Positions 43,196 through 52,996 of a DNA stretch of 64,000 nt are shown here, one piece after another. Position numbers and translations under genes: made by a program. A model generated the notes under the pieces. The model did no database searches. It was not told the DNA's origin and saw only the letters and a list, made by a program, of their open reading frames with translations. Origin of the DNA: Bartonella vinsonii subsp. vinsonii (lineage in GTDB: Bacteria; Pseudomonadota; Alphaproteobacteria; Rhizobiales; Rhizobiaceae). Location: positions 189,096 through 253,095 of the forward strand of contig NZ_CADEAJ010000001.1 in assembly GCF_902825235.1 (NCBI RefSeq), given 5' to 3'. Position 1 is the first letter of the stretch. Each line of letters begins with the position of its first letter.

Positions 43196-44358
43196 CTATA
43201 ATGTGTGAAACAATAGTATAAGAATTTTATTATCCATAAAAACACGGCGCTGTTCTAAATAGTTTGTACGACGGTAGGCACGCTCTACTTTACCCCCGAC
43301 CACATGACCTAGAATGGTTTCTGCTACCTCAAAAGGAGCATCGGTTGTTTCTGCTAGCTAATCGCGTAAACTAGAGAGAAACCCATGTGGGCAGGCATCA
43401 AGTCCAATTTTTTTCATATATTTTGACATGCAACTATCAGCAAGGGAACCTCGACCGGTTGCAGAGAAAAAGAAATCATTGCGAGAAAGCAGGCGTGCTT
43501 GTTTCAAAATTTCCAATGCTTCTGATGATAAGGGCACACGAAACTCTGTTGTAGCATCACGCCTTCCTTTCATATTCTCAGCAGGAATAGTCCATATATC
43601 ACCTTCAATCTGATCTTTATGAATATGACATAAGGGATTGCTACGAACCCCTGTCAAAATAAGCAAACGCAAAGCCAGTTGTGTTATGGTTGGTGTTTTC
43701 AAAGTGTTTGATAAAAAGCCGGAACATTTCTCCAATCCATTGCTGGTCTATTTTGCGTTTTATGGCGTTGTTTTCCTAAGAGAGCTTTTACTGTTGCTTG
43801 TAAATCAACATCTAATCCCAAAGCAGCAGCATGTTTGAGACAAAGATTAAGGCGGATTAGTGCTTTTTCAGCTGTTTTAGCTTTTGTATGCCAAATAGGA
43901 GCGAGAACTTTGCGTATATCGGTTTGTGTAATCTCTGAAACGGGGAGGCAGCCTAATTGGGGGAGAATATGAAGTTTTAAATGTAAAAACCACACACCAT
44001 TTTTACCATCTCCTTTTAATTCTGCTTTACAACTTTCAAAAGTCTCCAAAGCAATGTCTTTTAAGTAATGCAGATTACGCATTGCCTCACGTTTTTGTTT
44101 CTCACGTTCTTTAATGGGGTCACGACCTTCACGTAAAACAGAACGCCACCCAGTTGCTAATTCACGAGCTTGTTTTAAAGAAACATCTCTCAAAGCCCCC
44201 AAGCCCGTTTCACGACGCCGCCCGTGAATGGCATATCGGTAAAGCTATTGAGCACCCTTATCTTTACACTTATGAAGGTGCAAGCCAGCACCATCATTAT
44301 ATTTGCCAGCCCCCAATATTGCGACAGCCCTTGCATTAAGACGATTCATAAGAGGCAT
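43196..44358 (-). pseudogene. P4-type tyrosine integrase, full length but inactivated
   Basis: The whole integrase can be read: ATG at 44358 (MPLMNRLNARAVAILGAGKY), DUF4102 arm domain (RYAIHGRRRETGLGALRDVSLKQARELA), core-binding domain, catalytic part (LRLLILTGVRSNPLCHIHKDQI) and the end (ILGHVVGGKVERAYRRTNYLEQRR). Three lesions are visible. Trp to TAG at 44245-44247, a frameshift near 43700-43735, and Trp to TAG at 43358-43360. Integrases of this type insert at tRNA genes; no tRNA or obvious direct repeat is adjacent now. No cargo genes remain between it and its neighbours. Confidence 0.88.
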
Positions 44359-44772
44359 TTTTACTTCTTTCTTGCACATCCTAAACGGTTTTTTACCCAC
44401 ACATCAGCCCCGCTTGTGATGTGCAAGAAAGTGACTTTATTTGATTGAACATAAGATGATTTGAGGTGAGAAAATCTTACAATATTCGGGGGTCTAATTC
44501 AACATGCAAAACGATGAATTGTCATTATAAATCAATATGTTGTAGCTCATTAAAGTGGCTTTATGAACATTGGGATGACAGTACACCATTTCTCTGCTCA
44601 TTAAAATTGACTTCACGAACATATTATTCTCTCTCATGAATTGCTCTGAAAGAGCTCATTATTTTATATCTTCTTGATATGGAGAGGTTACTCTATAAAT
44701 TTTAAGGAAAAATCTCTATCAAGGGCTCTCACGAACTCGTCAACGATAGGCTCCTAAAGCCTTTTTTACCCA
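44359..44772. other. Non-coding stretch upstream of the integrase remnant, with repeats
   Basis: It holds a perfect 14-base inverted repeat (CTTTCTTGCACATC at 44367-44380, GATGTGCAAGAAAG at 44418-44431) just upstream of the integrase start. It also holds two imperfect direct copies of a 26-27 base unit beginning GCTCATTAAA (44545-44570 and 44596-44622), and a partial third GCTCATT at 44653. I see no gene here. Confidence 0.5.
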
Positions 44773-45168
44773 TTATGAAGAGGGACGTGTCACAATATAA
44801 ACAGCAATAAACAGTAATATAGCAGCAACGAACAAAGCAAGCCATAAAACAGGGCGTGCTATTACTAAAAAAGATAAAAAACCACCCGCCATACTTACCA
44901 CTGCAATAATTTTAACAAATTTGGAAATAGCTCCCTTTTCTTCCCATTGCTTAATAGGTGGACCGAAAACACGGTGATTATGCAACCAACAATGAAAACG
45001 TGGAGATGAACGAGCAAAACACCATGAAGCAACTAATAAAAAAGGCACGGTTGGCATAATAGGTAATACTATACCGATAACACCTAATACAATCATAGCC
45101 CATCCCACTATAGAAGTGAAAATACGCAAAGGGTGCGATATCTTAAAATCTTTTTTCATCTTTTGCAC
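44773..45168 (-). CDS. DUF454 (YbaN) family inner-membrane protein
   Basis: This protein has 131 residues with four hydrophobic helices. The family pattern is VGWAMIVLGVIGIVLPIMPTVPFLLVASWCFARSSPRF, then WLHNHRVFGPPIKQWEEKGAI. The function is unknown. The start is GTG at 45168 with GAGGGA about five bases away; an in-frame ATG at 45159 is further from it. It has no operon partner; the candidate small RNA and terminator lie upstream on the same strand. Confidence 0.87.
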   Translation of the reverse strand: MQKMKKDFKISHPLRIFTSIVGWAMIVLGVIGIVLPIMPTVPFLLVASWCFARSSPRFHCWLHNHRVFGPPIKQWEEKGAISKFVKIIAVVSMAGGFLSFLVIARPVLWLALFVAAILLFIAVYIVTRPSS

Positions 45169-45377
45169 TATTTCCCTCTATGAAAGACCCTTGTATCTCT
45201 TCTTGTTTTTCACGTGCTTTAGTGCATAACAACTATAGCCTTTATTCGTCATACACCTTTATTCGTAAGCGTATTTTCTGTGACAACCTCTTTTAAACAC
45301 AAAATAGCCTACGCAATATGATGTTCATTTCAAATTTTTCAAGAAATCAAAAGAAATTTTTAGAAAAGCTAAAAATA

Positions 45378-45410
45378 AAAAGGCTGCAGAATAAATCACT
45401 GCAGCCTTTT
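45378..45410 (-). terminator. Strong intrinsic terminator (sRNA or sit operon)
   Basis: 12-base perfect stem with nine-base loop; on the minus strand it is followed by TTATTTTT. On the plus strand the T-run is shorter (CCTTTTAATT), so it mainly serves the minus strand: either the small RNA or the sit operon. Confidence 0.8.
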
Positions 45411-45497
45411 AATTACAAATGCAGCACTTGGGGGGGGAGAATATATACTGCACTCATCTGCTAGACATTAGGAGGAAAATGACCTAGCACCTAGGTT
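45378..45497 (-). ncRNA. Candidate anti-Shine-Dalgarno small RNA (three hairpins)
   Basis: The minus strand has three consecutive hairpins. Hairpin 1 (45459-45489): stems TGCTAG/CTAGCA and CATT/AATG with loop TTCCTCCT, complementary to a Shine-Dalgarno. Hairpin 2 (45420-45452): stem TGCAG/CTGCA with a loop holding eight C. Hairpin 3 (45378-45410): 12-base stem AAAAGGCTGCAG/CTGCAGCCTTTT and T-rich tail, an intrinsic terminator. A possible promoter lies upstream (TTGTAT, 17 bases, TTTTAA at 45503-45531). This architecture resembles rhizobial sRNAs that show C-rich anti-SD loops. It could instead be the 3' end of the sit transcript. The opposite strand would read AGGAGG-ATG-ACC-TAG. Confidence 0.5.
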
Positions 45498-45566
45498 TCT
45501 AGTTAAAACAAGCATGAGAAACAACATACAAAAATGCATGACTGCTATGCACACATTTTATCACCC

Positions 45567-46472
45567 TTAAATTTCCTGAACTGCACTTCTACGAAAGAAA
45601 AGTGACATAAAAATAGCAATAAAAATGAGTGTTAAAATCAACACAATTGTGGAAGCAGAATCAGAACCGATAAATAAGCTTAAATAAATTCCTAAAAAAC
45701 CAGAAAAGGCTGCGACAAATATAGCAATTACCAACATAAAAGAAAATCGCTTCGTGATAAGATAAGCAATTGCTCCTGGTGCTATCAATAAAGAAATAAC
45801 GAGAACAATACCCACAGCTTTCAAAGCCGCAACAATAGTGAGAGAAATCATCGTTAAAAGAGTATAATGGAGAACTGATATCCGTAACCCCATTGCACGA
45901 CCTTGAACTGAATCAAAAATATACAGCATAAAATCGCGCCATTTTGCTCCTAAAATAAAGGTGACAATAGTAGAAATTATCGCTGTCTGTGTAATATCAA
46001 GCCAGTTAACACCCAAGAGATTACCAAATAGAATATGATTCAAATCTAAGCTACTATAAATAGCCGTCGCTAAGACAAGCCCCAAACCAAACATCGATGA
46101 AAAAACAACACCCATCACCGTATCCTGTTTGATACGGCTATTGCTTCCTAAAAAACCCGTCAGAATAGAGCAAACCATCCCCGCGACAAAAGCACCGCAC
46201 GTAATTAAAGTCATTGTAACATTCTCTGGACGTACATGCTGAAACCAAGCAAACGGCAAAGAAGACAAAAATGCTATCACCCACGGCGTTGTCATATAAC
46301 CAATCACAACACCTGGAAAAACGGCATGCGAAATTGCGTCTCCCAAAAGGGCCCACCCTTTTAAAATAAGAAAACACGAAAGCATCGCCATAGGAATAGA
46401 AAGGATCGTAACAATAATCATGCCCTTAAGCATAAAAGAAAACTGAAAAGGAAGTAGTAATTGATCAATCAT
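45567..46472 (-). CDS. sitD: Metal ABC transporter permease SitD/YfeD
   Basis: ABC-3 family permease of the Mn/Fe importer. The 301 residues carry about eight hydrophobic helices. It contains ISHAVFPGVVIGY and, further on, VQGRAMGLRISVLHYTLL, the coupling region. It overlaps the second permease by four bases. This is the last gene of a sit/yfe ABCD operon transcribed from 49067. It is intact. Confidence 0.92.
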   Translation of the reverse strand: MIDQLLLPFQFSFMLKGMIIVTILSIPMAMLSCFLILKGWALLGDAISHAVFPGVVIGYMTTPWVIAFLSSLPFAWFQHVRPENVTMTLITCGAFVAGMVCSILTGFLGSNSRIKQDTVMGVVFSSMFGLGLVLATAIYSSLDLNHILFGNLLGVNWLDITQTAIISTIVTFILGAKWRDFMLYIFDSVQGRAMGLRISVLHYTLLTMISLTIVAALKAVGIVLVISLLIAPGAIAYLITKRFSFMLVIAIFVAAFSGFLGIYLSLFIGSDSASTIVLILTLIFIAIFMSLFFRRSAVQEI

Positions 46473-47335
46473 GATAACATCACACCTTTTTTTGCCGCTT
46501 TTATACGTAAGCGCGCAGCAATATACCCATGTTTAGGAGCAAAAATAAAAGCCATCATAAACAGAAATGCTTGGAACAGAACAACAACACCACCTGTTTG
46601 TGCATTCAAAAAATAACTCACATAAACACCTAATATACTTGTGAATGTTCCAATCAGCACTGCAATAATCAAAACGTTCACAAAACGATCACTTAAAAGA
46701 TAAGCTGTTGCCCCAGGCGTCACAACAAGACAAATGACCAAGAATGCACCAACTGTTTGCATGGCAGCAACGGTACAAGCGGCAAGGAGTGTGAAAAAAA
46801 GAATCTTTAAAAACTTTACGTTTAATCCAATAGCACGCGCATGTGTTTCATCGAATAAAGAAACGAGGAGATCTTTCCATTTCAAAAGTAATATAAACAA
46901 AGAAAAAAAACCAATAAAAGCCAATTGTACAATATCTGATGAACTGACTGCTAAAATATTTCCCAAAACAATTGTATCAATATTAACCGCCATTGGTTTT
47001 AATGATTTGAGAAATAACCCAAAAGCAAAAAAGGAAGAAAAAATAAGACCAATAATGGTATCTTCTTTCAATTTTGTCCGGTGATTAAAAAAAAGCATCG
47101 CTGCAGCCGCAAGCCCCCCAGAAAAAAAAGCTCCAAGCGAAAAAGGTAACCCTAAAAGATAAGCTCCTGCTACACCAGGAACAATGGAATGGGAAAGTGC
47201 ATCGCCAATCAACGACCAACCTTTTAACATCAAAAAAGCAGAAAGAAAGGCGCAAACACACCCAACTAACCCCGAAACCCACATCGCATTAACCATATAT
47301 TGGTAGCTCAGTGGTTCAAGCAATAAAGAAATCAT
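46469..47335 (-). CDS. sitC: Metal ABC transporter permease SitC/YfeC
   Basis: First of two ABC-3 permeases, 288 residues. It has MLKGWSLIGDALSHSIVPGVAGAYLLG and the coupling segment DETHARAIGLNVKFLKILFF. It overlaps sitB and sitD by four bases each, so translation is coupled. Two different permeases of this family make a heterodimer in Sit/Yfe systems, unlike Znu, which has one. Confidence 0.92.
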   Translation of the reverse strand: MISLLLEPLSYQYMVNAMWVSGLVGCVCAFLSAFLMLKGWSLIGDALSHSIVPGVAGAYLLGLPFSLGAFFSGGLAAAAMLFFNHRTKLKEDTIIGLIFSSFFAFGLFLKSLKPMAVNIDTIVLGNILAVSSSDIVQLAFIGFFSLFILLLKWKDLLVSLFDETHARAIGLNVKFLKILFFTLLAACTVAAMQTVGAFLVICLVVTPGATAYLLSDRFVNVLIIAVLIGTFTSILGVYVSYFLNAQTGGVVVLFQAFLFMMAFIFAPKHGYIAARLRIKAAKKGVMLS

Positions 47336-48162
47336 GCAACATGCCCCATATTTTTAGTATTCTCAGGAAAGGGAGGTTGTTTGCTCCCTACAAAGACATC
47401 ATTTTTTTTTGTGCTTTGAAGATCAAAAATATGATGGTGTAAAGCACCACCAAAAGTTTTCTCAAGATTTTCTTTTGTAAAGACGGTTTCCGTGAGTCCA
47501 GAAGCCAAAACCGTTCCCTTTATTAAAATAGTGTGGTCGCAAAATTCACGAACAGAGCCCAAATTGTGGGTAGAAACTAATATCACAGCCCCTTCTTTAC
47601 GTAGATCTTGTAACAAAGCAATAATTTTATCTTCTGTTGTGACATCAACCCCTGTAAATGGCTCATCTAATAAAATAGCTTTTGCCTGCTGTGCAAGAGC
47701 ACGTGCTAGAAAAACACGCTTTTTCTGACCACCAGAAAGTTCGCCAATTTGACGCTTAGCAAATGCCAACATATCGACGCGCTCTAATGCAACACGGACA
47801 GCTTCATAATCTCGCGCCCGTGCATAACGAAAGAAATTCATGTGACCATATCGTCCCATCAAAACAACATCTTCAACGAGAACAGGAAAATTCCAATCAA
47901 CATCCTCACTCTGCGGAACATAAGCAATAAGATTTTTTTTCAAAGCCATATCAACAGGCAAACCAAACATGCGAATTTTTCCTTTTGATGGCCGCACAAA
48001 ACCCATGATAGCTTTAAATAATGTTGACTTACCTGATCCATTAACGCCAACCAATGCGGTAATGGAACCTGTTGGGCTTTCAAAATTCACTTCGCGCAAT
48101 GCTGTGTGCCCATTACGATAAGTTACTGTTACCCCTTGAGCAAATATTCCAGATCCTGTCAT
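47332..48162 (-). CDS. sitB: Metal ABC transporter ATPase SitB/YfeB
   Basis: This is the ATPase of the Mn/Fe importer: Walker A VGVNGSGKSTLF, Q-loop VPQSEDVDWNF, signature LSGGQKKRVFLARALAQQ, Walker B ILLDEPFTGVD and H-loop STHN, in 276 residues. It has a C-terminal tail of about 40 residues (HHHIFDLQSTKK ...) after the fold. It overlaps both neighbours by four bases. Confidence 0.93.
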   Translation of the reverse strand: MTGSGIFAQGVTVTYRNGHTALREVNFESPTGSITALVGVNGSGKSTLFKAIMGFVRPSKGKIRMFGLPVDMALKKNLIAYVPQSEDVDWNFPVLVEDVVLMGRYGHMNFFRYARARDYEAVRVALERVDMLAFAKRQIGELSGGQKKRVFLARALAQQAKAILLDEPFTGVDVTTEDKIIALLQDLRKEGAVILVSTHNLGSVREFCDHTILIKGTVLASGLTETVFTKENLEKTFGGALHHHIFDLQSTKKNDVFVGSKQPPFPENTKNMGHVA

Positions 48163-49067
48163 TGGCCTTTTACTCCATCTAATAAGGCATTGCTAATCCG
48201 CCCGCTTGTGACACGTAATAAATCAATATAGGTTGGTACCTCACCGTTTTTCTCACTCAAAGAATCCACATAAAGGACACCTCCGTATTTTGCCCCTGTT
48301 TCTCTCGCAACCTGTTTAGCAGGAGCAGGGGAAATAGTGCTTTCAGAAAAAACTGCATGGATATTGTATTTGCGAACCATATCAATAACATGCTTAACCT
48401 GCTGCGGTGTTCCTTGCTGATCAGCATTAATTGGCCACAAATAAAGTTCTTTCAGATCAAAATCACGCGCCAAATAGCTAAATGCGCCTTCACTCGTTAC
48501 AAGCCAACGCTTATCTTGCGGGACGGCTTCCAATTCAGCTCTAATTGGATCAATTGTTGCGCGAATCTTCTGCTTATAAATTTCGGCATTTTCTTTATAA
48601 ATAGTAGCATGATCAGGATCGTATTTCACGAAAGCATCACGAATATTATCAACGTAAATCAAAGCTGAGGTTGGCGACATCCATGCATGAGGATTGGGTT
48701 TACCACTGAAAGGCCCCTCACCAATTTTAATCGGCACAACACCTTCTGAAACAACAACACTTGGAACGTCTTTAATATTTTGAAAAAACTTTTCAAACCA
48801 AAGCTCCAACTCCAAGCCATTCCACAATATCAGATTGGCTCCTTGCGCACGCATAAGGTCGCGAGGTGTGGGCTGATATTCATGAATTTCAGCACCTGGT
48901 TTCGTGATTGATTCAACATCAGCGGCATCCCCTGCCACATTTCGTGCCATATCAGCAATAATGGTGAATGTCGTAACAGCTTTAAATTTACCACCACACA
49001 AAGCTAAATTTGGTGTAAAAAAAATAATACTCCCCCAAATTACTGTAAAAAATGTCCTTACATTCAT
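48159..49067 (-). CDS. sitA: Periplasmic metal-binding protein SitA/YfeA
   Basis: Solute-binding protein of the cluster A-I type, 302 residues. It has a Sec signal (about residues 1-24) and metal ligands His in GAEIHEYQPTPRD, His in NPHAWMSP, Glu in TSEGAFSYLARDF and Asp in LYVDSLS, the Mn/Fe-type set without a His-rich loop of zinc proteins. GAGAAG lies before the ATG. The upstream region holds a near-consensus Fur box. Bartonella yfe systems are linked to metal supply; the cargo is inferred. Confidence 0.94.
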   Translation of the reverse strand: MNVRTFFTVIWGSIIFFTPNLALCGGKFKAVTTFTIIADMARNVAGDAADVESITKPGAEIHEYQPTPRDLMRAQGANLILWNGLELELWFEKFFQNIKDVPSVVVSEGVVPIKIGEGPFSGKPNPHAWMSPTSALIYVDNIRDAFVKYDPDHATIYKENAEIYKQKIRATIDPIRAELEAVPQDKRWLVTSEGAFSYLARDFDLKELYLWPINADQQGTPQQVKHVIDMVRKYNIHAVFSESTISPAPAKQVARETGAKYGGVLYVDSLSEKNGEVPTYIDLLRVTSGRISNALLDGVKGQ

Positions 49068-49101
49068 TGGTCTTCTCTTTCGTGCATAGTTTTTACTTAT
49101 T

Positions 49102-49120
49102 GCTAATGATTTGCATTATC
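49102..49120 (-). promoter_or_regulatory. Fur/Mur box of the sit operon
   Basis: The minus strand reads GATAATGCAAATCATTAGC, which matches the E. coli Fur consensus GATAATGATAATCATTATC at 16 of 19 positions. It is palindromic and lies 35 bases before the sitA start. In Hyphomicrobiales the Fur homologue often responds to Mn (Mur) and represses sit genes. Confidence 0.7.
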
Positions 49121-49312
49121 ATTTATCAATAACAGTTATTTTTTACATTTGCAAACACATTTGCTATCAGAGATTTTGACAAAAAATAACTTTTTAAGAT
49201 GCTTAAAACATCCCTTCTCGCCTTGAAAAAACTGATGCTTTAACGAGAAGCTTTTGGTATGGAAAATTCATCTTTCAAAAAGCTCTAAAGATCTTGAATA
49301 CGCAAAAAATAA

Positions 49313-49335
49313 AGGAGCACTTTATGAGTGCTCCT
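49313..49335 (-). terminator. Intrinsic terminator of pheST
   Basis: Stem AGGAGCACT / AGTGCTCCT with a five-base loop, followed on the minus strand by TTATTTTTTG, about 35 bases after the pheT stop. The rest of 49121-49312 is AT-rich without a gene. Confidence 0.8.
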
Positions 49336-49369
49336 GCTTGATAAATAAGCCAATAAAAAAGAAATAGAC

Positions 49370-51784
49370 TTAACAACGCAGACTTGCGCCCGTTGCTTTG
49401 GTGACATTTTCCACCACTTTCAAAGTAAGCTCTTCTATATCTTCATCCGTTAAAGTTCGTTCAATAGGTTGAAGAGCTATTTCAATGGCAATGGATTTTT
49501 TATCTTCACCAAGGCTTGAATCTTCAAAAAGATCAAAAACTTGTACTGAATGAATCAGTTTTTTATCCGCTCCACTTGCAGCACGTACAATAAGAGAGGA
49601 AGCAACTGTTTTATCAACCACAAACGCAAAATCACGCCGCACCATTTGAAAAGGCGATAATTTCAAAGGAGAACGGCTCTTTGTTGCCTTTTTCTTTGGC
49701 TCTGGAATTTGATCAAGAAAAACTTCAAAACCACATAAAGGACCACTGACATCTAATATTTCCAATGTAGCAGGATGAAAAACACCAAAAAAGCCAAGAA
49801 TAATCTTTGATCCAAGCTTCATAACCCCCGAACGACCAGGATGATACCAATCGGGTGCTCCAACTTCAATTTGAATCTTGCTAATATCCATACCACATGC
49901 TTCCAAAACAGCCAATGCATCCGCTTTTGCATCAAAAACATCAACGACTTTTGTATTACCATTCCAAAAGCGCCCCGCCCCTTCAAACCGTTCTGTTCCG
50001 CGGCGAATTCCACCAGCAACACGTTGTTGTTTATCAGCTGTATCATCTTCGTAGATGCTGGAAACTTCAAACAAAGCAAGATCAGGGAAACCACGATCAG
50101 CATTTCGTTGTGCCGCCACCAGCAAACCAGGTAAAAGAGAAGGACGCATTACGGACATATCAGAAGAAATAGGATTGACTAATTTAAGCTGTGCTTGACC
50201 GCCTCCAAAAGCAAGGGCCTGTTTTTCGGAAATAAAGGACCACGTTACAGCCTCCTTCATACCGCGATGTGCCAAAGCCAACCGCGTAACACGGGAACGA
50301 AGCTGCGAATTGGTTAAAATTTGATTTTTTTCCTCTGCAAAACTTTCCAATGGAATAGGCTTAATCTTATCTAGCCCATAAATCCTCATTACCTCTTCTA
50401 CTAAATCCGCTTTACCAGCAATATCAGGGCGCCATGTTGGCACTTTAACCGTTACTACATCTCTTTCCCCTTCGATGCCAAATCCAAGCTGTGTCAAAAT
50501 AGTGATGACTTGTGCATGATCTATTTGCAAATGTGTCAAGCGTTTAATTTCAGAAAAAGGAAAGATGATCTGTTTGATTTCCGGCTGCTGATAACCAACA
50601 ATTTTTGTCTTTGAAACTTCACCATCACAAAGACGTAAGACCAGTTCTGTTGCAATCTCAAGTCCTTTTTCCATAAAAGCCGGATCAACACCCCGCTCAA
50701 ACCGATAGCGTGCATCACTGGTAAGTCCTAATGCACGACCTGTCTGTGCAATACTCTTTGAATCCCAAAGCGCCGATTCAATAATAACGCGTCGTGTTGT
50801 CTCATCACAGCTTGTTCTTTCACCCCCCATGATACCGGCAATAGAAACAACCCCCTCTTCATCTGCAATGACACAATCATTAATACCCAAATGATAGTTT
50901 TTTCCGTTAAGTGCCTGAAGCTGTTCACCTTCACGACCACGTCGTACACTCAAATTGCCTTTAATCTTATCCGCATCAAAAACATGAAGCGGACGACCAA
51001 GACCAAAACTTATATAATTGGTCATATCAACCAGCGCATTAATTGGTCTCAAACCGATTGCATTCAAACGCCGCTGCATCCATTGCGGTGATGCACCGTT
51101 TTGAACATTGCGTACTTCACGCCAAGCAAAACCTAAACATAACGCTGAATCTTGCGAAAAATCTAAAGAAACATCAAGTGCTGTTTCAAAAGAAGCATCG
51201 AATTGTGGTAAGGATAACTCTTTTAACTTCCCAACTCCAGCAGCAGCAAGATCACGCGCAATACCGCGAACACCTGTGCAATCAGAACGATTGGGTGTCA
51301 AACCAATATCAATTATCGGATCATCTAACCCTGCATAAGCTGCAAATGACTCTCCAATAGGTGCATCTTCTGGAAGTTCGATAATCCCATCATGCTCACT
51401 TGATAATTCAAGCTCTGCTTGTGAACACATCATCCCAAAACTTTCAATCCCGCGGATTTTTCCCACAGATAATGTCATATCAAGCCCAGGCACATAAGTA
51501 CCTGGCAATGCAAGAACCCCAATAAGCCCAGCGCGTGCATTTGATGCCCCGCAAATAACTTGCACAGGTGTACCAGTTCCCATATCTACAGTCAAAATCT
51601 GGAGTTTATCTGCATCAGGATGTTTTATTGCCGTTAAAACTTTTGCAATCACAAAGCCTTTTAAAGAAGAACGGTCATCAACGTGATCAACCTCAAGGCC
51701 TATAGCCGTCAGTTTATCACAAATTTCATCAAAAGATGCATCTGTTTCTAAGTGATCTTTTACCCACGACAATGTAAATTTCAT
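49370..51784 (-). CDS. pheT: Phenylalanyl-tRNA synthetase beta subunit
   Basis: PheT forms an alpha2-beta2 synthetase with PheS and edits mischarged Tyr. The 804 residues include the N-terminal tRNA-binding domain ([29 protein letters not shown]), the B3/B4 editing region, the B5 and core folds ([28 protein letters not shown]) and the ferredoxin-like anticodon-binding domain ([14 protein letters not shown] ... [24 protein letters not shown]). pheS lies upstream with a 42-base gap, and a terminator follows. Intact. Confidence 0.97.
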   Translation of the reverse strand: MKFTLSWVKDHLETDASFDEICDKLTAIGLEVDHVDDRSSLKGFVIAKVLTAIKHPDADKLQILTVDMGTGTPVQVICGASNARAGLIGVLALPGTYVPGLDMTLSVGKIRGIESFGMMCSQAELELSSEHDGIIELPEDAPIGESFAAYAGLDDPIIDIGLTPNRSDCTGVRGIARDLAAAGVGKLKELSLPQFDASFETALDVSLDFSQDSALCLGFAWREVRNVQNGASPQWMQRRLNAIGLRPINALVDMTNYISFGLGRPLHVFDADKIKGNLSVRRGREGEQLQALNGKNYHLGINDCVIADEEGVVSIAGIMGGERTSCDETTRRVIIESALWDSKSIAQTGRALGLTSDARYRFERGVDPAFMEKGLEIATELVLRLCDGEVSKTKIVGYQQPEIKQIIFPFSEIKRLTHLQIDHAQVITILTQLGFGIEGERDVVTVKVPTWRPDIAGKADLVEEVMRIYGLDKIKPIPLESFAEEKNQILTNSQLRSRVTRLALAHRGMKEAVTWSFISEKQALAFGGGQAQLKLVNPISSDMSVMRPSLLPGLLVAAQRNADRGFPDLALFEVSSIYEDDTADKQQRVAGGIRRGTERFEGAGRFWNGNTKVVDVFDAKADALAVLEACGMDISKIQIEVGAPDWYHPGRSGVMKLGSKIILGFFGVFHPATLEILDVSGPLCGFEVFLDQIPEPKKKATKSRSPLKLSPFQMVRRDFAFVVDKTVASSLIVRAASGADKKLIHSVQVFDLFEDSSLGEDKKSIAIEIALQPIERTLTDEDIEELTLKVVENVTKATGASLRC

Positions 51785-51826
51785 TTTAAAACCTCACGTG
51801 AAAACTGTGATAAGATCACACTTTGT

Positions 51827-52900
51827 CTAAGCTTGGAAAAAAGCAGGCATATCAAAACAGCGAAAGCCATAATGATCTAACCAACGCAGATCAGCATCAA
51901 AGAAAGCCCGTAAATCGGGCATACCATACTTCAACATAGCAATGCGATCAATGCCCATTCCCCATGCAAAACCCTGATACTCATCGGGATCTAAACCTAC
52001 ATTTTTCAATACATGAGGATGCACCATTCCACATCCCAAGATTTCCAACCAGTCTTCTCCTTCCCCAAAGCGCACTTCTGAACCAGAACGATCACACTGA
52101 ATATCCACCTCCATAGAAGGCTCGGTAAAAGGAAAAAAAGAGGGACGAAAACGCATCTTCACAGAAGGAACCTCAAAAAAGGCTTTGCAAAAAGTCTCAT
52201 GAAGCCACATCATATGCGCTATGGTAGAGATTTTATCAATCACAAGACCCTCTACCTGATGAAACATTGGTGAATGCGTTGCATCCGAATCCATACGATA
52301 CGTTTTTCCCGGAATAATGATACGTATTGGTGCTTTTTGTTTTTCCATCGTACGAATTTGTACAGGGGATGTGTGGGTGCGTAATAATTTCCGCTCTCCC
52401 GTTTTATCAGCATCAAAAAAGAAGGTATCATGCATTTCGCGCGCTGGATGATCTTCCGGAAAATTCAATGCCGTAAAATTATAATAATCTGTTTCAATAT
52501 CTGGTCCCTCTGCAAGTGAAAAACCCATCTTCGTATAAATGGCTATAATTTCTTCAATCACCTGCGAAATAGGATGAATACGTCCCCGTTCTACAGGTGA
52601 AGAACGCACAGGCAAAGTAACATCAACCGTTTCATTAGAAAGGCGCGCATCCATTGCTTGGCGTTTCAAAAGATCACGCTTTTGCGTCCATAATTCTAAA
52701 ATGCGATTTTTTAATCCATTAAGAACTGGTCCAACTTTATGGCGCTCACTAGCATCCATCTTTCCTAATGCTTTTAACCTTTCAGAGATACTGCCTTTTT
52801 TGCCTAATGCTGCAATACGCACTGTCTCAAGTGCCTGTTCATCATTAGCTGCTTCTAAAGCTAAACAAATTTCTTGTTCCAGACGCTCAATATCGCTCAT
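51827..52900 (-). CDS. pheS: Phenylalanyl-tRNA synthetase alpha subunit
   Basis: PheS carries the class II aminoacylation site. The 357 residues have the coiled-coil N-terminus, then [40 protein letters not shown] (motif 2 area), [29 protein letters not shown] and motif 3 [22 protein letters not shown]. It is cotranscribed with pheT. A terminator-like hairpin separates it from rplT. Confidence 0.97.
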   Translation of the reverse strand: MSDIERLEQEICLALEAANDEQALETVRIAALGKKGSISERLKALGKMDASERHKVGPVLNGLKNRILELWTQKRDLLKRQAMDARLSNETVDVTLPVRSSPVERGRIHPISQVIEEIIAIYTKMGFSLAEGPDIETDYYNFTALNFPEDHPAREMHDTFFFDADKTGERKLLRTHTSPVQIRTMEKQKAPIRIIIPGKTYRMDSDATHSPMFHQVEGLVIDKISTIAHMMWLHETFCKAFFEVPSVKMRFRPSFFPFTEPSMEVDIQCDRSGSEVRFGEGEDWLEILGCGMVHPHVLKNVGLDPDEYQGFAWGMGIDRIAMLKYGMPDLRAFFDADLRWLDHYGFRCFDMPAFFQA

Positions 52901-52924
52901 ATCTTTGCCTATTTTTGTGAATAG

Positions 52925-52957
52925 AAAAAAACCCGCACCAGTAACAACCAGTACGGG
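52925..52957 (-). terminator. Terminator between rplT and pheS, possible attenuator
   Basis: On the minus strand CCCGTACTGGT pairs with ACTGGTGCGGG (three G-U wobbles), followed by seven T. It lies 40 bases after the rplT stop and 25 before pheS. It may end rplT or partially attenuate entry into pheST; no leader peptide is seen. Confidence 0.6.
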
Positions 52958-52996
52958 ATCCCGAATAAATAAATGCTTTAAGAGAACACGACTGGC

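Noticed and set aside
44154..44339. Plus-strand 61-codon frame over the integrase N-terminus
   Set aside because: The minus strand reads a clear integrase arm domain across the same bases, so the plus frame is incidental.
45471..45487. Plus-strand AGGAGG followed by ATG-ACC-TAG, a start-stop minimal ORF
   Set aside because: The same bases form the anti-SD loop of a well-structured minus-strand RNA with a better terminator, so I favour the sRNA reading. Not disproved.
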